Assembly: GCF_900100435.1 (NCBI RefSeq)
Contig: NZ_FNEX01000004.1
Span: forward strand, 124,001-188,000
Source: Pedobacter sp. ok626
GTDB taxonomy: Bacteria > Bacteroidota > Bacteroidia > Sphingobacteriales > Sphingobacteriaceae
Direction: 5' to 3'
Length of the DNA: 64,000 nt
The notes below the pieces were generated by a model. It was not told the origin of the DNA and searched no databases. It saw only the letters and a program-made list of their open reading frames with translations. The position numbers and the translations under genes were made by a program. Shown here piece after piece: positions 17,683 through 27,215 of this stretch (the first letter of the stretch is position 1; the number at the start of each line of letters is the position of its first letter).

Positions 17683-17917
17683 GTTTGGCTTTCAATACGT
17701 TATGAGCAAACTTACGTAGCCTAATTATAGTAACAGGAGGGGTACAAAAAAATCAGTTGAAACCTCAGTTTAATTGAGTTTAATCCATATAAAATATGGT
17801 TGTTCATTAGACAGGGAAGGTTCAACAAAATGTTATTAGGCCAGCAAAATTACTCCACTTTACAAAATTCTATAAACTTATATCTGAATCCTGTAAATTA
17901 ATCAGGCTGTTGTCAAA

Positions 17918-17925
17918 TACCTTTG
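17918..17925 (+). promoter_or_regulatory. -7 element TACCTTTG upstream of copA
   Basis: An exact TAnnTTTG match 25 nt before the copA start. The -33 region is not a clear match. No copper-responsive operator or regulator gene is recognisable nearby. Confidence 0.45.
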
Positions 17926-17950
17926 TATTGTTAATTAAACAAAGCAAGTT

Positions 17951-20179
17951 ATGAACAACAATATAGAAACAATTTCGATGCCGGTGCTGGGTATGACCTG
18001 TGCAGCCTGTGCTGTGAGCGTTGAATCTATAATAGGCGCCCAAACAGGAGTTGATAAAGCAGAGGTAAACTATGCCACTCAGTCTGTAAAGGTAATTTAC
18101 CATCCCGATGCAATACAACCTGAAGCTTTACAGAAAGCTGTTCAATCAATAGGCTACGACCTGATCGTTGAACAGGAAGGCGCTAAAGAATTGCAGGAAG
18201 AAGCACAGAGAAGTAATTACGAGGCTTTAAAAAAGCGGATGATTTATTCATCCATATTAGCCATTCCGGTAGTCATCATTGGAATGTTCTTTATGGATAT
18301 GCCTAATGGCAATTACTATATGATGGCTTTAACGACTCCGATATTGTTCTTTTTTGGGAAAAGCTTTTTCATCAATGCATGGAAACAAGCCCAATTTGGA
18401 AAAGCCAATATGGATACGCTGGTAGCCTTAAGTACAGGTATCGCTTATCTTTTTAGTGTTTTCAATACTTTCAATCCAGAGTTTTGGCATAGTAGAGGAT
18501 TACACCCGCATGTATATTTTGAAGCCGCGGCAGTAGTCATTGTCTTTATTATGCTGGGTAAGCTGTTAGAAGAGAAAGCGAAGTCTAATACTTCTTCAGC
18601 GATTAAGAAATTGATGGGTTTGCAACCGAAAACGGTAATTGTGATTACCGAAAATGGTGAAAAAGAAATACCAGTTGCGGATGTGCGCCTCAATGATCAA
18701 TTGTTGGTGCGTTCCGGGGAGAAGATTCCAGTAGATGGTGAGGTGTATGAAGGCAGTTCATTTGTAGACGAAAGTATGATTACTGGTGAGCCTGTAGCTG
18801 TGGCCAAACAAGCGGGCGATAAGGTGTTTGCCGGGACCATTAATCAAAAAGGAAGTTTTAAATTTAAAGCAGAAAAGGTCGGCGGGGAAACTATGCTTGC
18901 CCAGATCATTAAATTAGTACAGGATGCCCAGGGCTCTAAAGCTCCGGTGCAGAAATTGGTAGATAAGATTGCCGGAATATTTGTACCCATAGTTATTTTA
19001 ATTGCCATTATCAGTTTAGGAGTATGGCTGCTGTTTGGTGGAGAACACGCCTTTACCCAAGGTATGCTTGCCATGGTTACTGTACTGGTGATTGCCTGCC
19101 CTTGTGCGTTGGGTTTGGCAACGCCTACAGCAATCATGGTAGGGATTGGCAAAGGTGCAGAGAATGGTATTTTAATTAAAGATGCAGAAGCACTGGAATT
19201 AGGCTATAAAGTAAATGCGGTGATTTTGGATAAAACAGGAACAATTACCGAAGGTAAACCAGAAGTAACTCATGTGGAGTGGGCTGCTGACCTGCCGAAA
19301 GATAAATTGCAATTGCAGGAAATATTAGTCGCTTTGGAGCAGGCTTCGGAGCATCCATTGGCAGAAGCCATTGTGCGTAACTTGAAACAAGTAGGTGTAA
19401 AAGGTGCTGCGGTAACTGGTTTTGAAAGTCTGACTGGTAAAGGAGTAATGGCCGAGTTTGAGGGTGAAAAGTATTGGGCTGGAAGTCATAAAATCCTTAC
19501 GGAGCTAAATGTACAGGTTTCTCAAGCCTTGCAAAATAGGGTGGTTGAACTTCAGCAATTGGCGCAAACAGTGATTTATTTTACCAATGCGACGCAAGTA
19601 CTGGCTATTGTATCTATCGCAGATCAGATTAAAGCAGGTTCAGCCAAAGCGGTTGCTGCATTAAGAAATGCAGGCATTGAGGTTTATATGCTTACTGGAG
19701 ACAATCAACAGACGGCAGCTTCGGTAGCTAAGCAGGCCGGGATCGATCATTTTCAGGCTGAGGTACTGCCTTCTGATAAATCAGACTTTGTGAAGAAATT
19801 GCAGGCACAAGGGAAAGTGGTAGCGATGATTGGCGATGGGATTAATGACAGTCAGGCTCTGGCACAAGCAGATGTTTCGATTGCCATGGGTAAAGGTTCG
19901 GATATCGCTATTGATGTCGCAAAGATTACATTGGTATCTTCCGATTTGCAACAAGTGCCAAAAGCATTGCGTTTATCGAAGCTTACGGTTAGAACTATTC
20001 GTCAAAACTTGTTCTGGGCCTTTATTTATAACCTGATAGGGATCCCAATTGCTGCAGGCTTATTGTATCCGTTCAATGGATTCTTATTGAACCCAATGAT
20101 TGCAGGTGCTGCAATGGCATTAAGTTCGGTATCGGTAGTGAGTAACAGTTTGCGCTTAAAATTCGCAAAGCTTATATAA
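17951..20179 (+). CDS. copA: Cu(+)-exporting P-type ATPase
   Basis: A 742-residue P1B-1 ATPase that pumps cytosolic Cu(I) out of the cytoplasm. One N-terminal HMA domain carries GMTCAAC (Cys17, Cys20). The membrane CPC motif is at residues 383-385 ([13 protein letters not shown]), the phosphorylation motif DKTGT at 427-431. Also present are SEHPLAEAI (nucleotide-binding HP), MLTGDN and [10 protein letters not shown]. The last membrane helices have YN...G and [15 protein letters not shown], the Cu(I)-type signature. The length is normal for a one-HMA enzyme. It opens the copper island; the small HMA gene follows after 49 nt. Confidence 0.97.
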   Translation: MNNNIETISMPVLGMTCAACAVSVESIIGAQTGVDKAEVNYATQSVKVIYHPDAIQPEALQKAVQSIGYDLIVEQEGAKELQEEAQRSNYEALKKRMIYSSILAIPVVIIGMFFMDMPNGNYYMMALTTPILFFFGKSFFINAWKQAQFGKANMDTLVALSTGIAYLFSVFNTFNPEFWHSRGLHPHVYFEAAAVVIVFIMLGKLLEEKAKSNTSSAIKKLMGLQPKTVIVITENGEKEIPVADVRLNDQLLVRSGEKIPVDGEVYEGSSFVDESMITGEPVAVAKQAGDKVFAGTINQKGSFKFKAEKVGGETMLAQIIKLVQDAQGSKAPVQKLVDKIAGIFVPIVILIAIISLGVWLLFGGEHAFTQGMLAMVTVLVIACPCALGLATPTAIMVGIGKGAENGILIKDAEALELGYKVNAVILDKTGTITEGKPEVTHVEWAADLPKDKLQLQEILVALEQASEHPLAEAIVRNLKQVGVKGAAVTGFESLTGKGVMAEFEGEKYWAGSHKILTELNVQVSQALQNRVVELQQLAQTVIYFTNATQVLAIVSIADQIKAGSAKAVAALRNAGIEVYMLTGDNQQTAASVAKQAGIDHFQAEVLPSDKSDFVKKLQAQGKVVAMIGDGINDSQALAQADVSIAMGKGSDIAIDVAKITLVSSDLQQVPKALRLSKLTVRTIRQNLFWAFIYNLIGIPIAAGLLYPFNGFLLNPMIAGAAMALSSVSVVSNSLRLKFAKLI

Positions 20180-20228
20180 TAGACAATAAAACAATTCAAA
20201 TAAATAACGTTAATAATTCAACAATATC

Positions 20229-20441
20229 ATGGAAACACTAAAATTTAAAACAAATATCAAATGTTCAGGTTGCATCGCAACGGTAACTCCTTTTCTAAAC
20301 GATCTACCTCAAATCTCTAAATGGGAGGTGGATACCGACAATCCTGAAAAGATACTAACTGTAGAAGCTAATGATCAGCTAGATGCAGATACCGTAGTCA
20401 ATACGCTTCAAAAAGCAGGCTATATCGCTACAGAATTGTAA
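20229..20441 (+). CDS. cytosolic HMA copper chaperone (CopZ-like)
   Basis: A 70-residue stand-alone heavy-metal-associated domain with metal-binding IKCSGCIATV (Cys12, Cys15) and the usual beta-alpha-beta-beta-alpha-beta length. There is no signal peptide, so it acts in the cytosol, most likely passing Cu(I) to the CopA just upstream. The usual Met before the first Cys is replaced (IKCSGC, not MxCxxC), as in several Bacteroidota copies. It ends before a long inverted repeat and a strong terminator, so copA and this gene form one transcript. Confidence 0.9.
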   Translation: METLKFKTNIKCSGCIATVTPFLNDLPQISKWEVDTDNPEKILTVEANDQLDADTVVNTLQKAGYIATEL

Positions 20442-20452
20442 TAATCCTAACA

Positions 20453-20513
20453 TGATGTAACCATCATGAGTTTACATTTAAAATGGAGAAATAAACTCAT
20501 GATAGCTACATCA
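20453..20513. repeat. imperfect inverted repeat, 23-nt arms
   Basis: Arms 20453-20475 and 20491-20513 are reverse complements with three mismatches, around a 15-nt loop. The central block ATCATGAGTTTA is perfect. Part of the left arm recurs 34 kb away (18 nt, see 54790-54807). It lies between the CopZ-like gene and its terminator. It could be a 3' mRNA structure, an operator, or a small palindromic repeat. Confidence 0.6.
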
Positions 20514-20540
20514 CTAAAAACAATAAATAACACGATGTAA

Positions 20541-20581
20541 AAAAAGAACGGAATTATATAAAAATATCTCCGTTCTTTTTT
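20541..20581 (+). terminator. intrinsic terminator after copA-copZ
   Basis: A perfect 12-bp stem (AAAAAGAACGGA at 20541-20552, complement at 20569-20580) with a 16-nt loop and a T-run. The A- and T-rich ends make it potentially bidirectional. Confidence 0.85.
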
Positions 20582-20597
20582 CAATCTTTGATTTGTA

Positions 20598-20996
20598 ATG
20601 AAAAGGACACTACTAACTATACTTGCTATTTTTTACCTGGGGGTTTCCAGTGGGGCAACTATGCATTTTCATTATTGCATGGGAGAGTTGGTAAGCTGGA
20701 GTCTGGAAAAGGAATCTAAAGACGCATGTGATTTCTGCGGAATGCCAAAGTCGGTTTCTAAAAAGAAATCATGCTGCAAGGATGTTCAACAAGAGGTTAA
20801 ATCTGAGAAATCTTATAAAGCCAGTCAAATGGCCTACAAATTTGAGCAACTTTCTCAAGCCATTATACTGCCCGAACTATACATTAGTTATCAGGCACCT
20901 ATACCGGTAAAAATTACCAGGGAAGCATTGAGTAATGCACCTCCTGATGGACAGTATATACCTGTCTACCTAAAAAACTGTACCTACAGAATATAA
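20598..20996 (+). CDS. HYC_CC_PP family protein (copper-island secreted protein)
   Basis: A 132-residue exported protein. After a short signal-like N-terminus come the family hallmarks: HFHYCMGEL (HYC, residues ~25-27), a C-x-x-C pair (CDFCGMP), a CC pair (KKSCCKD) and a proline-rich C-terminal segment (APPDGQY). These Cys/His residues suggest metal binding in the periplasm; the function has not been established to my knowledge. The family is regularly found beside copper/heavy-metal efflux genes in Bacteroidota, as here. It has its own start after the copA-copZ terminator and probably begins a second transcript. Confidence 0.85.
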   Translation: MKRTLLTILAIFYLGVSSGATMHFHYCMGELVSWSLEKESKDACDFCGMPKSVSKKKSCCKDVQQEVKSEKSYKASQMAYKFEQLSQAIILPELYISYQAPIPVKITREALSNAPPDGQYIPVYLKNCTYRI

Positions 20997-21127
20997 TACC
21001 CTCTTTCTTTTATTTTGTTGCATCGCTATGCAACATGAAGTTTCCGTTATACTGATTTTTTCAGTACCCTAATGCGGATCGCTTCCAATTCAATTTATTT
21101 AACAATTTTCTTTAAAAACGAATTAAG

Positions 21128-21478
21128 ATGAAATCATTAAGAATTCTTTCGGTAGTCGCATTGACTTTCCTTGGGAGTGCTGTATTTGCACAATCTAAAA
21201 CAGAAAAAATCAAAGTATTAGGCAATTGCGGAATGTGCAAGAAGACGATCGAAACGTCGCTTAAAGTTCCAGGAGTAAGCTCAGCAAACTGGGATAAAGT
21301 AACTAAGGTATTGACCGTGAGTTACGATTCTACTAAAATCACTAATGATCAGGTACAGCAAAAAGTTGCTGCATCAGGTTATGATACTGAAAAGGTAAAA
21401 GCTACAGAAGCTGCTTATGGTAAATTACCTGATTGCTGCCAGTACGACCGTTCGGGTAAAGCAAGTAAAGCACACTAG
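21128..21478 (+). CDS. periplasmic HMA-domain metal-binding protein
   Basis: A 116-residue protein with a signal peptide (...GSAVFAQ) and an HMA fold containing LGNCGMCKKTIE (Cys34, Cys37), then a C-terminal extension with another Cys pair (PDCCQYDRSG). Being exported, it would bind Cu(I) in the periplasm and may hand it to the CusA-type pump encoded 31 nt downstream. A perfect 7-bp hairpin (GTTGCAT...ATGCAAC, 21017-21034) lies in the gap before the gene. Confidence 0.85.
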   Translation: MKSLRILSVVALTFLGSAVFAQSKTEKIKVLGNCGMCKKTIETSLKVPGVSSANWDKVTKVLTVSYDSTKITNDQVQQKVAASGYDTEKVKATEAAYGKLPDCCQYDRSGKASKAH

Positions 21479-21509
21479 TAAAATAATAAAAGAAAGAGGG
21501 TTATTATAA

Positions 21510-22808
21510 ATGGTACATAAAATTATAGAATGGTCGATGCGCAATAGATTTATTGTGCTGATACTTTCTGCCGGGTTATTTGTATGGGGCGTATTCTCCG
21601 TACAAAAGAATCCGATAGATGCAATTCCTGATCTTTCAGAAAACCAGGTGATTGTATTTACAGAATGGATGGGTAGATCGCCACAGTTAATAGAGGATCA
21701 GGTTACTTATCCATTGGTCACCAACTTACAGGGAATTCCTAAAATCAAGTATGTAAGAGGTTCTTCCATGTTTGGCATGAGTTTCATCTATGTGATCTTT
21801 GAAGATGATGTAGATGTATATTGGGCGCGTGAGCGGGTAATGGAACGGATTAGTACCATATCCAAAACCTTACCTGATGGTGTTGCTCCGCAACTTGGAC
21901 CAGATGGAACTGGAGTAGGACACGTACTCTGGTATACACTTGATGCACCAAATATGGATCTGGGTGAGCAACGTGCTATACAAGATTGGTATGTGAAGTT
22001 TGCCTTGCAAAATGTGCCGGGTGTAAGTGAAATCGCCTCTTTCGGTGGTTTCCAGAAACAGTACCAGATCAACATAGATCCTAACAAGTTGCTGTATTAT
22101 AAGCTCAGCGTGCCACAGGTAATTGCTGCGATAAGAAGCAACAACAACGAATCGGGTGGACGAAAGTTCGAAATGAGTGATATGGGTTATATCATTAAGA
22201 CCTCCGGTTACCTTAAATCATTAGAAGAGATTTCCAATATTCCAGTAAAAAACCAGAACGGTACGCCAATAAAGATATCAGACCTGGCAACGGTACAGAT
22301 GACCGGAGAAACCCGCCTGGGTATATTTGATCAGGATGGCGAGGGTGAACGTGCTGGTGGTATTGTAGTGATGCGCTATGGCGAGAATGCTGCAGAGGTG
22401 ATTGATCGGGTAAAAGCCAAAATGAAGGAGGTCTCGAAGGGACTGCCTAAAGGGGTGAAATTTGATATTGTGTATGATAGGGGCGAGTTAATTAAAGAAT
22501 CTATAGACTCGATAAAACACACCTTGATTGAAGAGATGATCGTGGTATCCATCATCGTATTTATCTTCTTGTTTCACTGGCGCAGTGCATTGAGCATCAT
22601 TATACAAATACCAATTACCATTGCGGCCAGCTTTATTCTGCTCAATGCTTTTGGGATCTCGTCCAACATTATGTCGCTAACCGGTATTGCACTAGCCATC
22701 GGGGTAATTGTAGATAATGGGATTATCATGAGTGAGAACGCTTATAAGCACCTGGCAGAGCGATACGAATTGTGGGAAAAGGATCAAAATAAAACGACAA
22801 CATCATGA
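21510..22808 (+). CDS. cusA: CusA/CzcA heavy-metal RND pump, N-terminal part
   Basis: 432 residues, equivalent to TM1-TM4 and the first periplasmic porter domains of CusA. TM1 is at about residues 12-30, followed by NPIDAIPDLSENQVIV, WMGRSPQLIEDQVTYPL and GPDGTGVGHVLWYTL. TM4 has GIALAIGVIVDNGIIMSENAYKHL with the proton-relay Asp at 402. The frame stops in the TM4-TM5 cytosolic loop (…KDQNKTTTS). A full CusA is over 1000 residues, so this is half a pump. The other half starts in a different frame with a 4-nt ATGA overlap (22805-22808). Either a genuine two-piece, translationally coupled pump or a frameshift. Confidence 0.9.
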   Translation: MVHKIIEWSMRNRFIVLILSAGLFVWGVFSVQKNPIDAIPDLSENQVIVFTEWMGRSPQLIEDQVTYPLVTNLQGIPKIKYVRGSSMFGMSFIYVIFEDDVDVYWARERVMERISTISKTLPDGVAPQLGPDGTGVGHVLWYTLDAPNMDLGEQRAIQDWYVKFALQNVPGVSEIASFGGFQKQYQINIDPNKLLYYKLSVPQVIAAIRSNNNESGGRKFEMSDMGYIIKTSGYLKSLEEISNIPVKNQNGTPIKISDLATVQMTGETRLGIFDQDGEGERAGGIVVMRYGENAAEVIDRVKAKMKEVSKGLPKGVKFDIVYDRGELIKESIDSIKHTLIEEMIVVSIIVFIFLFHWRSALSIIIQIPITIAASFILLNAFGISSNIMSLTGIALAIGVIVDNGIIMSENAYKHLAERYELWEKDQNKTTTS

Positions 22809-24742
22809 TAACGTGGTTTAAAAATATATTTCAAAAATCTCCGGATTGGATTTCTGAAGAAGATCGCCTTGAGGTGATCACCAAATCCAGTAAGCAGGTT
22901 TCAAGAGGGGTGTTCTTTGCAACAGTCATCATCATTACTTCTTTTTTACCGGTATTTATGTTAACCGGACAGGAGGGTAAATTATTCCATCCGCTGGCCT
23001 ACACCAAGACGTTTATCATGATTGTAGATGCCTTGTTGGTGATTACACTAGCTCCGGTACTGATCTCTTTCTTTATGAAAGGTAAGTTTAAACCAGACAG
23101 CGCGAATCCAGTAAACAGGGTATTGGAAAAGGTTTATGAGCCGGTGATTAGAACGGTATTGAAATGGAGAAAAACAACTATTGCGATTAATGTGATTGCG
23201 TTGTTGATTACTATTCCTTTACTTAAAAATTTGGGTACAGAGTTTATACCGCCATTGGATGAACAAAGTATTTTGTTTATGCCAGTAACGCTTCCTGATG
23301 TATCTAATGCAGAAGCAAAGCGGATTTTACAGGTGCAGGACAAGATTATTAAGTCGGTACCGGAAGTAGATAAGGTTTTAGGAAAGGCGGGTAGAGCCAA
23401 TACAGCTACCGATAACTCACCGATCAGTATGATCGAGACGATCATTACTTTAAAGCCCAAAAGTGAATGGCGTGAGGGCATCACTAAAAAGGACATTGTA
23501 AATGAACTGGATGCCAAATTACAAATTCCAGGTGTGGTAAATGGTTGGACACAACCCATCATCAACCGGATCAATATGCTGGCTACCGGAATCCGTACTG
23601 ATGTGGGGATAAAGGTGTTTGGTCAGAATCTCGATACCATTGCTGCAGTATCGGAAAAAGTAAAAGCAGCATTAGAGGGTACACCAGGGGTAAGCGACTT
23701 GTTTGTTGAACCGATTACAGGTGGAAAATACCTTTCTATTGATGTGAAAAGAGGAGAATTAGCCCGTTACGGCTTAAATGTAGACGATGTAAATCAGGTG
23801 GTGGAAAGTGCCTTAGGTGGTGCAACCATTGGGAACACCATCGAAGGCAGACAACGTTTCTCTATCAGTGTACGTTTGGCTCAGGAGTATCGCAATAGTG
23901 TAGAACGCATTCAGCGTATTCCTATCCAGTCGGCCACATTTGGCGAAGTGCCTTTATCGGCAGTAGCTGATGTGAAATTTGAAGATGGCCCGCCAATGAT
24001 TAGTTCTGATAATGCCATTTTGCGTGGAGCAGTGATGTTTAATGTGCGCGATCGGGATTTGGGTAGTACGGTAAAGGATGCAATGGAGAAGTTGAACAAA
24101 GAAAAAGGGGTGCTTCCTGAAGGTTACTTCCTGGAGTGGAGTGGTCAGTACGAAAACCTGATTCGTGGAAAACAAACGTTGATGTGGATTGCTCCGGTTG
24201 TTTTAGTGATCATTTTCTTCTCCTTATACTTTGCTTTTCACTCTGTGAGAGAAGCTTTTTTAAGTCTGATTACTGTTCCTTTTGCCTTAATCGGTGGTGC
24301 TTACATGATTTATTTCTGGGGCGTAAACCTTTCTGTTGGCGTAGCCGTCGGTTTTATTGCGCTGTTTGGGATCGCCGTAGAGACTGGGATTGTGATGGTG
24401 ATTTATCTAAATGATGCCATGCAGCAGTTGATTAAGCTGAAAGGCAATTCAAGCGAAACCATTACAAAAGAGGATTTGAGAGAATATGTAGTTCATGGTG
24501 CAGCGAAAAGATTAAGACCAAAGTTGATGACCGTTTGTGTGTCTCTATTTGGACTTGTGCCGATATTGTGGGCCTCGGGAGTAGGAGTAGATGTAATGCA
24601 GCCGATTATACTACCAATGATTGGGGGGGTATTGACTTCTTCTACACACATTCTGTTGGTTACCCCATTGATCTTTTTGATGTCCAAAGAATATGAATTA
24701 AGGAAATATGGAAAATTGGAGGTGCACGATGTACAGCATTAA
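22805..24742 (+). CDS. cusA: CusA/CzcA heavy-metal RND pump, C-terminal part
   Basis: 645 residues covering the rest of CusA. The end of the TM4-TM5 loop (DRLEVITKSSKQVSRGVFF) is followed by TM5-TM6 with FLPVFMLTGQEGKLFHPLAYTKT. Then come the second periplasmic region (GTEFIPPLDEQSILFMPVTL, RINMLATGIRTDVGIKVFG) and TM7-TM12 (FGIAVETGIVMVIYLNDA, LRPKLMTVCVSLFGLVP, GVGVDVMQPIILPMIGGVLTSS). All family landmarks are present, so nothing is lost at the split. The first ATG is exactly at the overlap with the upstream stop, and a stop (22790-22792) lies just upstream in this frame. The TolC-like gene starts inside its 3' end. Confidence 0.9.
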   Translation: MITWFKNIFQKSPDWISEEDRLEVITKSSKQVSRGVFFATVIIITSFLPVFMLTGQEGKLFHPLAYTKTFIMIVDALLVITLAPVLISFFMKGKFKPDSANPVNRVLEKVYEPVIRTVLKWRKTTIAINVIALLITIPLLKNLGTEFIPPLDEQSILFMPVTLPDVSNAEAKRILQVQDKIIKSVPEVDKVLGKAGRANTATDNSPISMIETIITLKPKSEWREGITKKDIVNELDAKLQIPGVVNGWTQPIINRINMLATGIRTDVGIKVFGQNLDTIAAVSEKVKAALEGTPGVSDLFVEPITGGKYLSIDVKRGELARYGLNVDDVNQVVESALGGATIGNTIEGRQRFSISVRLAQEYRNSVERIQRIPIQSATFGEVPLSAVADVKFEDGPPMISSDNAILRGAVMFNVRDRDLGSTVKDAMEKLNKEKGVLPEGYFLEWSGQYENLIRGKQTLMWIAPVVLVIIFFSLYFAFHSVREAFLSLITVPFALIGGAYMIYFWGVNLSVGVAVGFIALFGIAVETGIVMVIYLNDAMQQLIKLKGNSSETITKEDLREYVVHGAAKRLRPKLMTVCVSLFGLVPILWASGVGVDVMQPIILPMIGGVLTSSTHILLVTPLIFLMSKEYELRKYGKLEVHDVQH

Positions 24743-25982
24743 AAGAATATTAAGCGTATTGCTGTTGCTACCATTTTATGCTTCAGCACAGCAACAAAAT
24801 CCCGTGCTTACACTGGATACGGTGTTGCAAAGAATAGATAAAAATAACCTTTTGCTACAATCTTACGGTTTAAAGGCGGAGAGTTATAAGCATACGGCCA
24901 AAGCTGCAACGGCTTGGATGGCACCAATGGTAGGTGTAGGTACTTTTATGACTCCTTATCCTGGCCAAGTGGTGATGGATGATAGAGACAAAGGATCGTT
25001 AATGTTGCAACTGGAACAGGATATTCCTAATCCGGTGAAGTTAAACGCGAATAAACGATATATCGAATCGAAAGGCAAGGTAGAAAATGAAACCCGCGGG
25101 GTGACTTTAAATGAGTATAAAGCACAAGCTAAGCGTTTGTACTTTGGTTGGTTGGTTGCGCAACAAAAGATTGGCATACTGGAGAAAAACCAGAAGATCA
25201 TGGAGACCATGAAAAAGATTGAAGAGATCAGGTATCCTTACAACCAGTCGAAATTGGGTAGTGTTTACAAAACGGCTGCCAAGCTGGAAGAGAACCGCAA
25301 TATGATCACGATGCAGGAAGGAGATATTGCCAGAGCTCGTGCCTGGTTAAATAGTTTGATGAATATGAAGGGAAATTCAGCCTTTGCAATTGATACGACT
25401 TATAAACCGACTTTCGTTCCAGCAACTTCTATTGATACGGCAAGTCTGGCTATGGCTAGAAACGATATCAAAAAGATGGATTACAGTATACAATCCATGA
25501 ACTTGAATATTGAAGCCATGAAAAAACAGAGCCGACCAGATTTTAGATTAAGGTTCGACCACATGTCGCCCTTAAGTAAAATGATGCCTAAAGCCTATAG
25601 TGTGATGGGAATGGTAAGTATCCCAATAGCGCCATGGTCTTCGAAAATGTATAAATCTGAAGTAAAAGGTATGCAGTACGAAGTGGAGGCTATGGGCAAA
25701 GAGAAAGCGGCGATGTTGCAGGAAACTCAAGGGATGTTGTATGGTATGCAGTTCGAAATCCAGTCTATGCAAAAACGGATTGATGCTATGGAAGGTAAAA
25801 TTATTCCAAGTCTGCAAAAAACACTGGATGTTAACTTTTTAAGTTACCGTGAGAATAAGATGGAGCTGCCTGAAGTTATTGACTCCTGGGAGGCGCTGAC
25901 CATGATGCAGACGAATGTATTGGACGAGAAATTGAAACTTTATTTAATGATTGCCGATTATGAGAAAGAACTATATCGATAA
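24729..25982 (+). CDS. TolC family outer-membrane channel (CusC-like)
   Basis: A 417-residue outer-membrane efflux protein with a signal peptide (MYSIKRILSVLLLLPFYASAQ) and two long helical hairpin repeats typical of TolC/OEP proteins (LTLDTVLQRIDKNNLLLQSYG at the start; YREN...ELPEVIDSWEALTMMQ near the end). I start at the ATG 24729, which gives a clean signal peptide; a longer frame begins at 24708. It overlaps cusA by 14 nt and the adaptor gene by 23 nt, so translation is coupled. It should be the outer-membrane exit of the copper RND pump. Confidence 0.88.
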   Translation: MYSIKRILSVLLLLPFYASAQQQNPVLTLDTVLQRIDKNNLLLQSYGLKAESYKHTAKAATAWMAPMVGVGTFMTPYPGQVVMDDRDKGSLMLQLEQDIPNPVKLNANKRYIESKGKVENETRGVTLNEYKAQAKRLYFGWLVAQQKIGILEKNQKIMETMKKIEEIRYPYNQSKLGSVYKTAAKLEENRNMITMQEGDIARARAWLNSLMNMKGNSAFAIDTTYKPTFVPATSIDTASLAMARNDIKKMDYSIQSMNLNIEAMKKQSRPDFRLRFDHMSPLSKMMPKAYSVMGMVSIPIAPWSSKMYKSEVKGMQYEVEAMGKEKAAMLQETQGMLYGMQFEIQSMQKRIDAMEGKIIPSLQKTLDVNFLSYRENKMELPEVIDSWEALTMMQTNVLDEKLKLYLMIADYEKELYR

Positions 25983-27198
25983 GCTACTTAAGCTGCGTGC
26001 TTACAGCTTTGCTGCAGTACTGATGATCGGTGTTCTGGTGATAAGTGCTTGCACTGGGAATAAAAAAGATAAAAATGCTGTGCATGAAGATCCGGGTGTA
26101 GTAAAAATTGACAGTAACCTTTCTCATTTGCTAAAACCTTCAAATGAGCAGGTAGTATCTACGTTGCCAGTAATTAAGGCCGACTACGGTACTAAAATAT
26201 TTACGGAAGAAGCACAAGGGATCATCAATTATGATACTCGTAACCAAAATAGCGTAGCTAGTCGTGTTAGTGGAAGAATAGAGCGTTTGCTTATCAAATA
26301 CAATTATCAGCCGGTTAAAAAGGGGCAGTTGATTATGGAGATTTATTCTCCGGATCTGGCGGCCGCACAACAGGAATTGTTGTTTTTGAAAAGATCAGAA
26401 ACCGACCTTACTTTATTGGAGAGGGCAAAACAACGTTTGACGCTGTTAGGAATGAGTGCTTCAGGGATTAATCAGGTGTTGAAAACAGGCAAAGTGAATT
26501 ATCGCATTCCGGTATATAGCAATGCAGATGGATACATTCTTGAAAAATCTGTAGCGGCTACACCTGGTGCAGCTCCTTCTGCTTCTGCAGCTGGTGGTGA
26601 GGGTATGAGTGGAATGGGGACGCCATCTAGCGCTTCAGTCGCACCTACACCTGCAGCTCCGGTAAGTACACCGGTAATGTTGCGCGAAGGACAATATGTA
26701 AGTGCTGGTCAGTCGCTTTTTACCATTTACAATGCAGATAAGCTGGTTGCTGAATTTTCACTCAAGCCTTCTTTGGCCTCCTTGGTTAAACGAGGTGATA
26801 AGTTTGTGTTTTACAAAACGGCTGATAAAAGTACCATCCAGACGGCCTCTATTGGTATGATTCAACCTGTTTTTAAGGATGGAGAGAATTTTACGATTGC
26901 CAGAGTATACCTCAATAAGCCCAATTTTAGAGTCGGGGAGTTACTTACCGCTAGAATCCCTGTGTTGCTTGCTGCATCATGGTGGTTACCAGAATCGGCG
27001 GTGTTATCCTTAGGCAGTAAGACTTTAGTTTTTAAAAAGGAAGGCAATGTGGTACTACCTAAGTCGGTAAAGGCTGGAGTAACCATAGCTGGAATGGTGC
27101 AAATTAAAGAAGATATCAGCAATTGGGAGATCAGCCAAAACGCAGCTTATCTGGTGGATAGTGAAAGCTTCATTAAAGCGCAATTAAAAAGATTGTAA
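25960..27198 (+). CDS. efflux RND periplasmic adaptor (CusB-like) with low-complexity insert
   Basis: A 412-residue lipoprotein (lipobox LVISAC) with the membrane-fusion-protein layout. It has a first half-hairpin (VASRVSGRIERLLIKYNYQPVKKGQ), a helical hairpin (DLAAAQQELLFLKRSE...) and a beta barrel (GQYVSAGQSLFTIYNADKLVAEFSL). Between the hairpin and the barrel is a ~40-residue Ala/Pro/Gly/Ser/Met-rich insert (AAGGEGMSGMGTPSSASVAP and neighbours). This could be a flexible loop with Met residues able to bind Cu(I). I use the ATG at 25960 rather than the upstream TTG. It overlaps the TolC gene and is followed after 17 nt by a second adaptor. Confidence 0.88.
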   Translation: MRKNYIDKLLKLRAYSFAAVLMIGVLVISACTGNKKDKNAVHEDPGVVKIDSNLSHLLKPSNEQVVSTLPVIKADYGTKIFTEEAQGIINYDTRNQNSVASRVSGRIERLLIKYNYQPVKKGQLIMEIYSPDLAAAQQELLFLKRSETDLTLLERAKQRLTLLGMSASGINQVLKTGKVNYRIPVYSNADGYILEKSVAATPGAAPSASAAGGEGMSGMGTPSSASVAPTPAAPVSTPVMLREGQYVSAGQSLFTIYNADKLVAEFSLKPSLASLVKRGDKFVFYKTADKSTIQTASIGMIQPVFKDGENFTIARVYLNKPNFRVGELLTARIPVLLAASWWLPESAVLSLGSKTLVFKKEGNVVLPKSVKAGVTIAGMVQIKEDISNWEISQNAAYLVDSESFIKAQLKRL

Positions 27199-27215
27199 AC
27201 GGTTAGATTAAAGAA

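Noticed and set aside
17785-17799. Short palindrome CCATAT-AAA-ATATGG upstream of copA as a copper operator
   Set aside because: Only six AT-rich base pairs, over 110 nt upstream of the -7 element, with no resemblance to known copper boxes.
23134-23574. 146-codon antisense frame inside cusA
   Set aside because: It lies wholly within a strongly recognised gene and its translation shows no family features.
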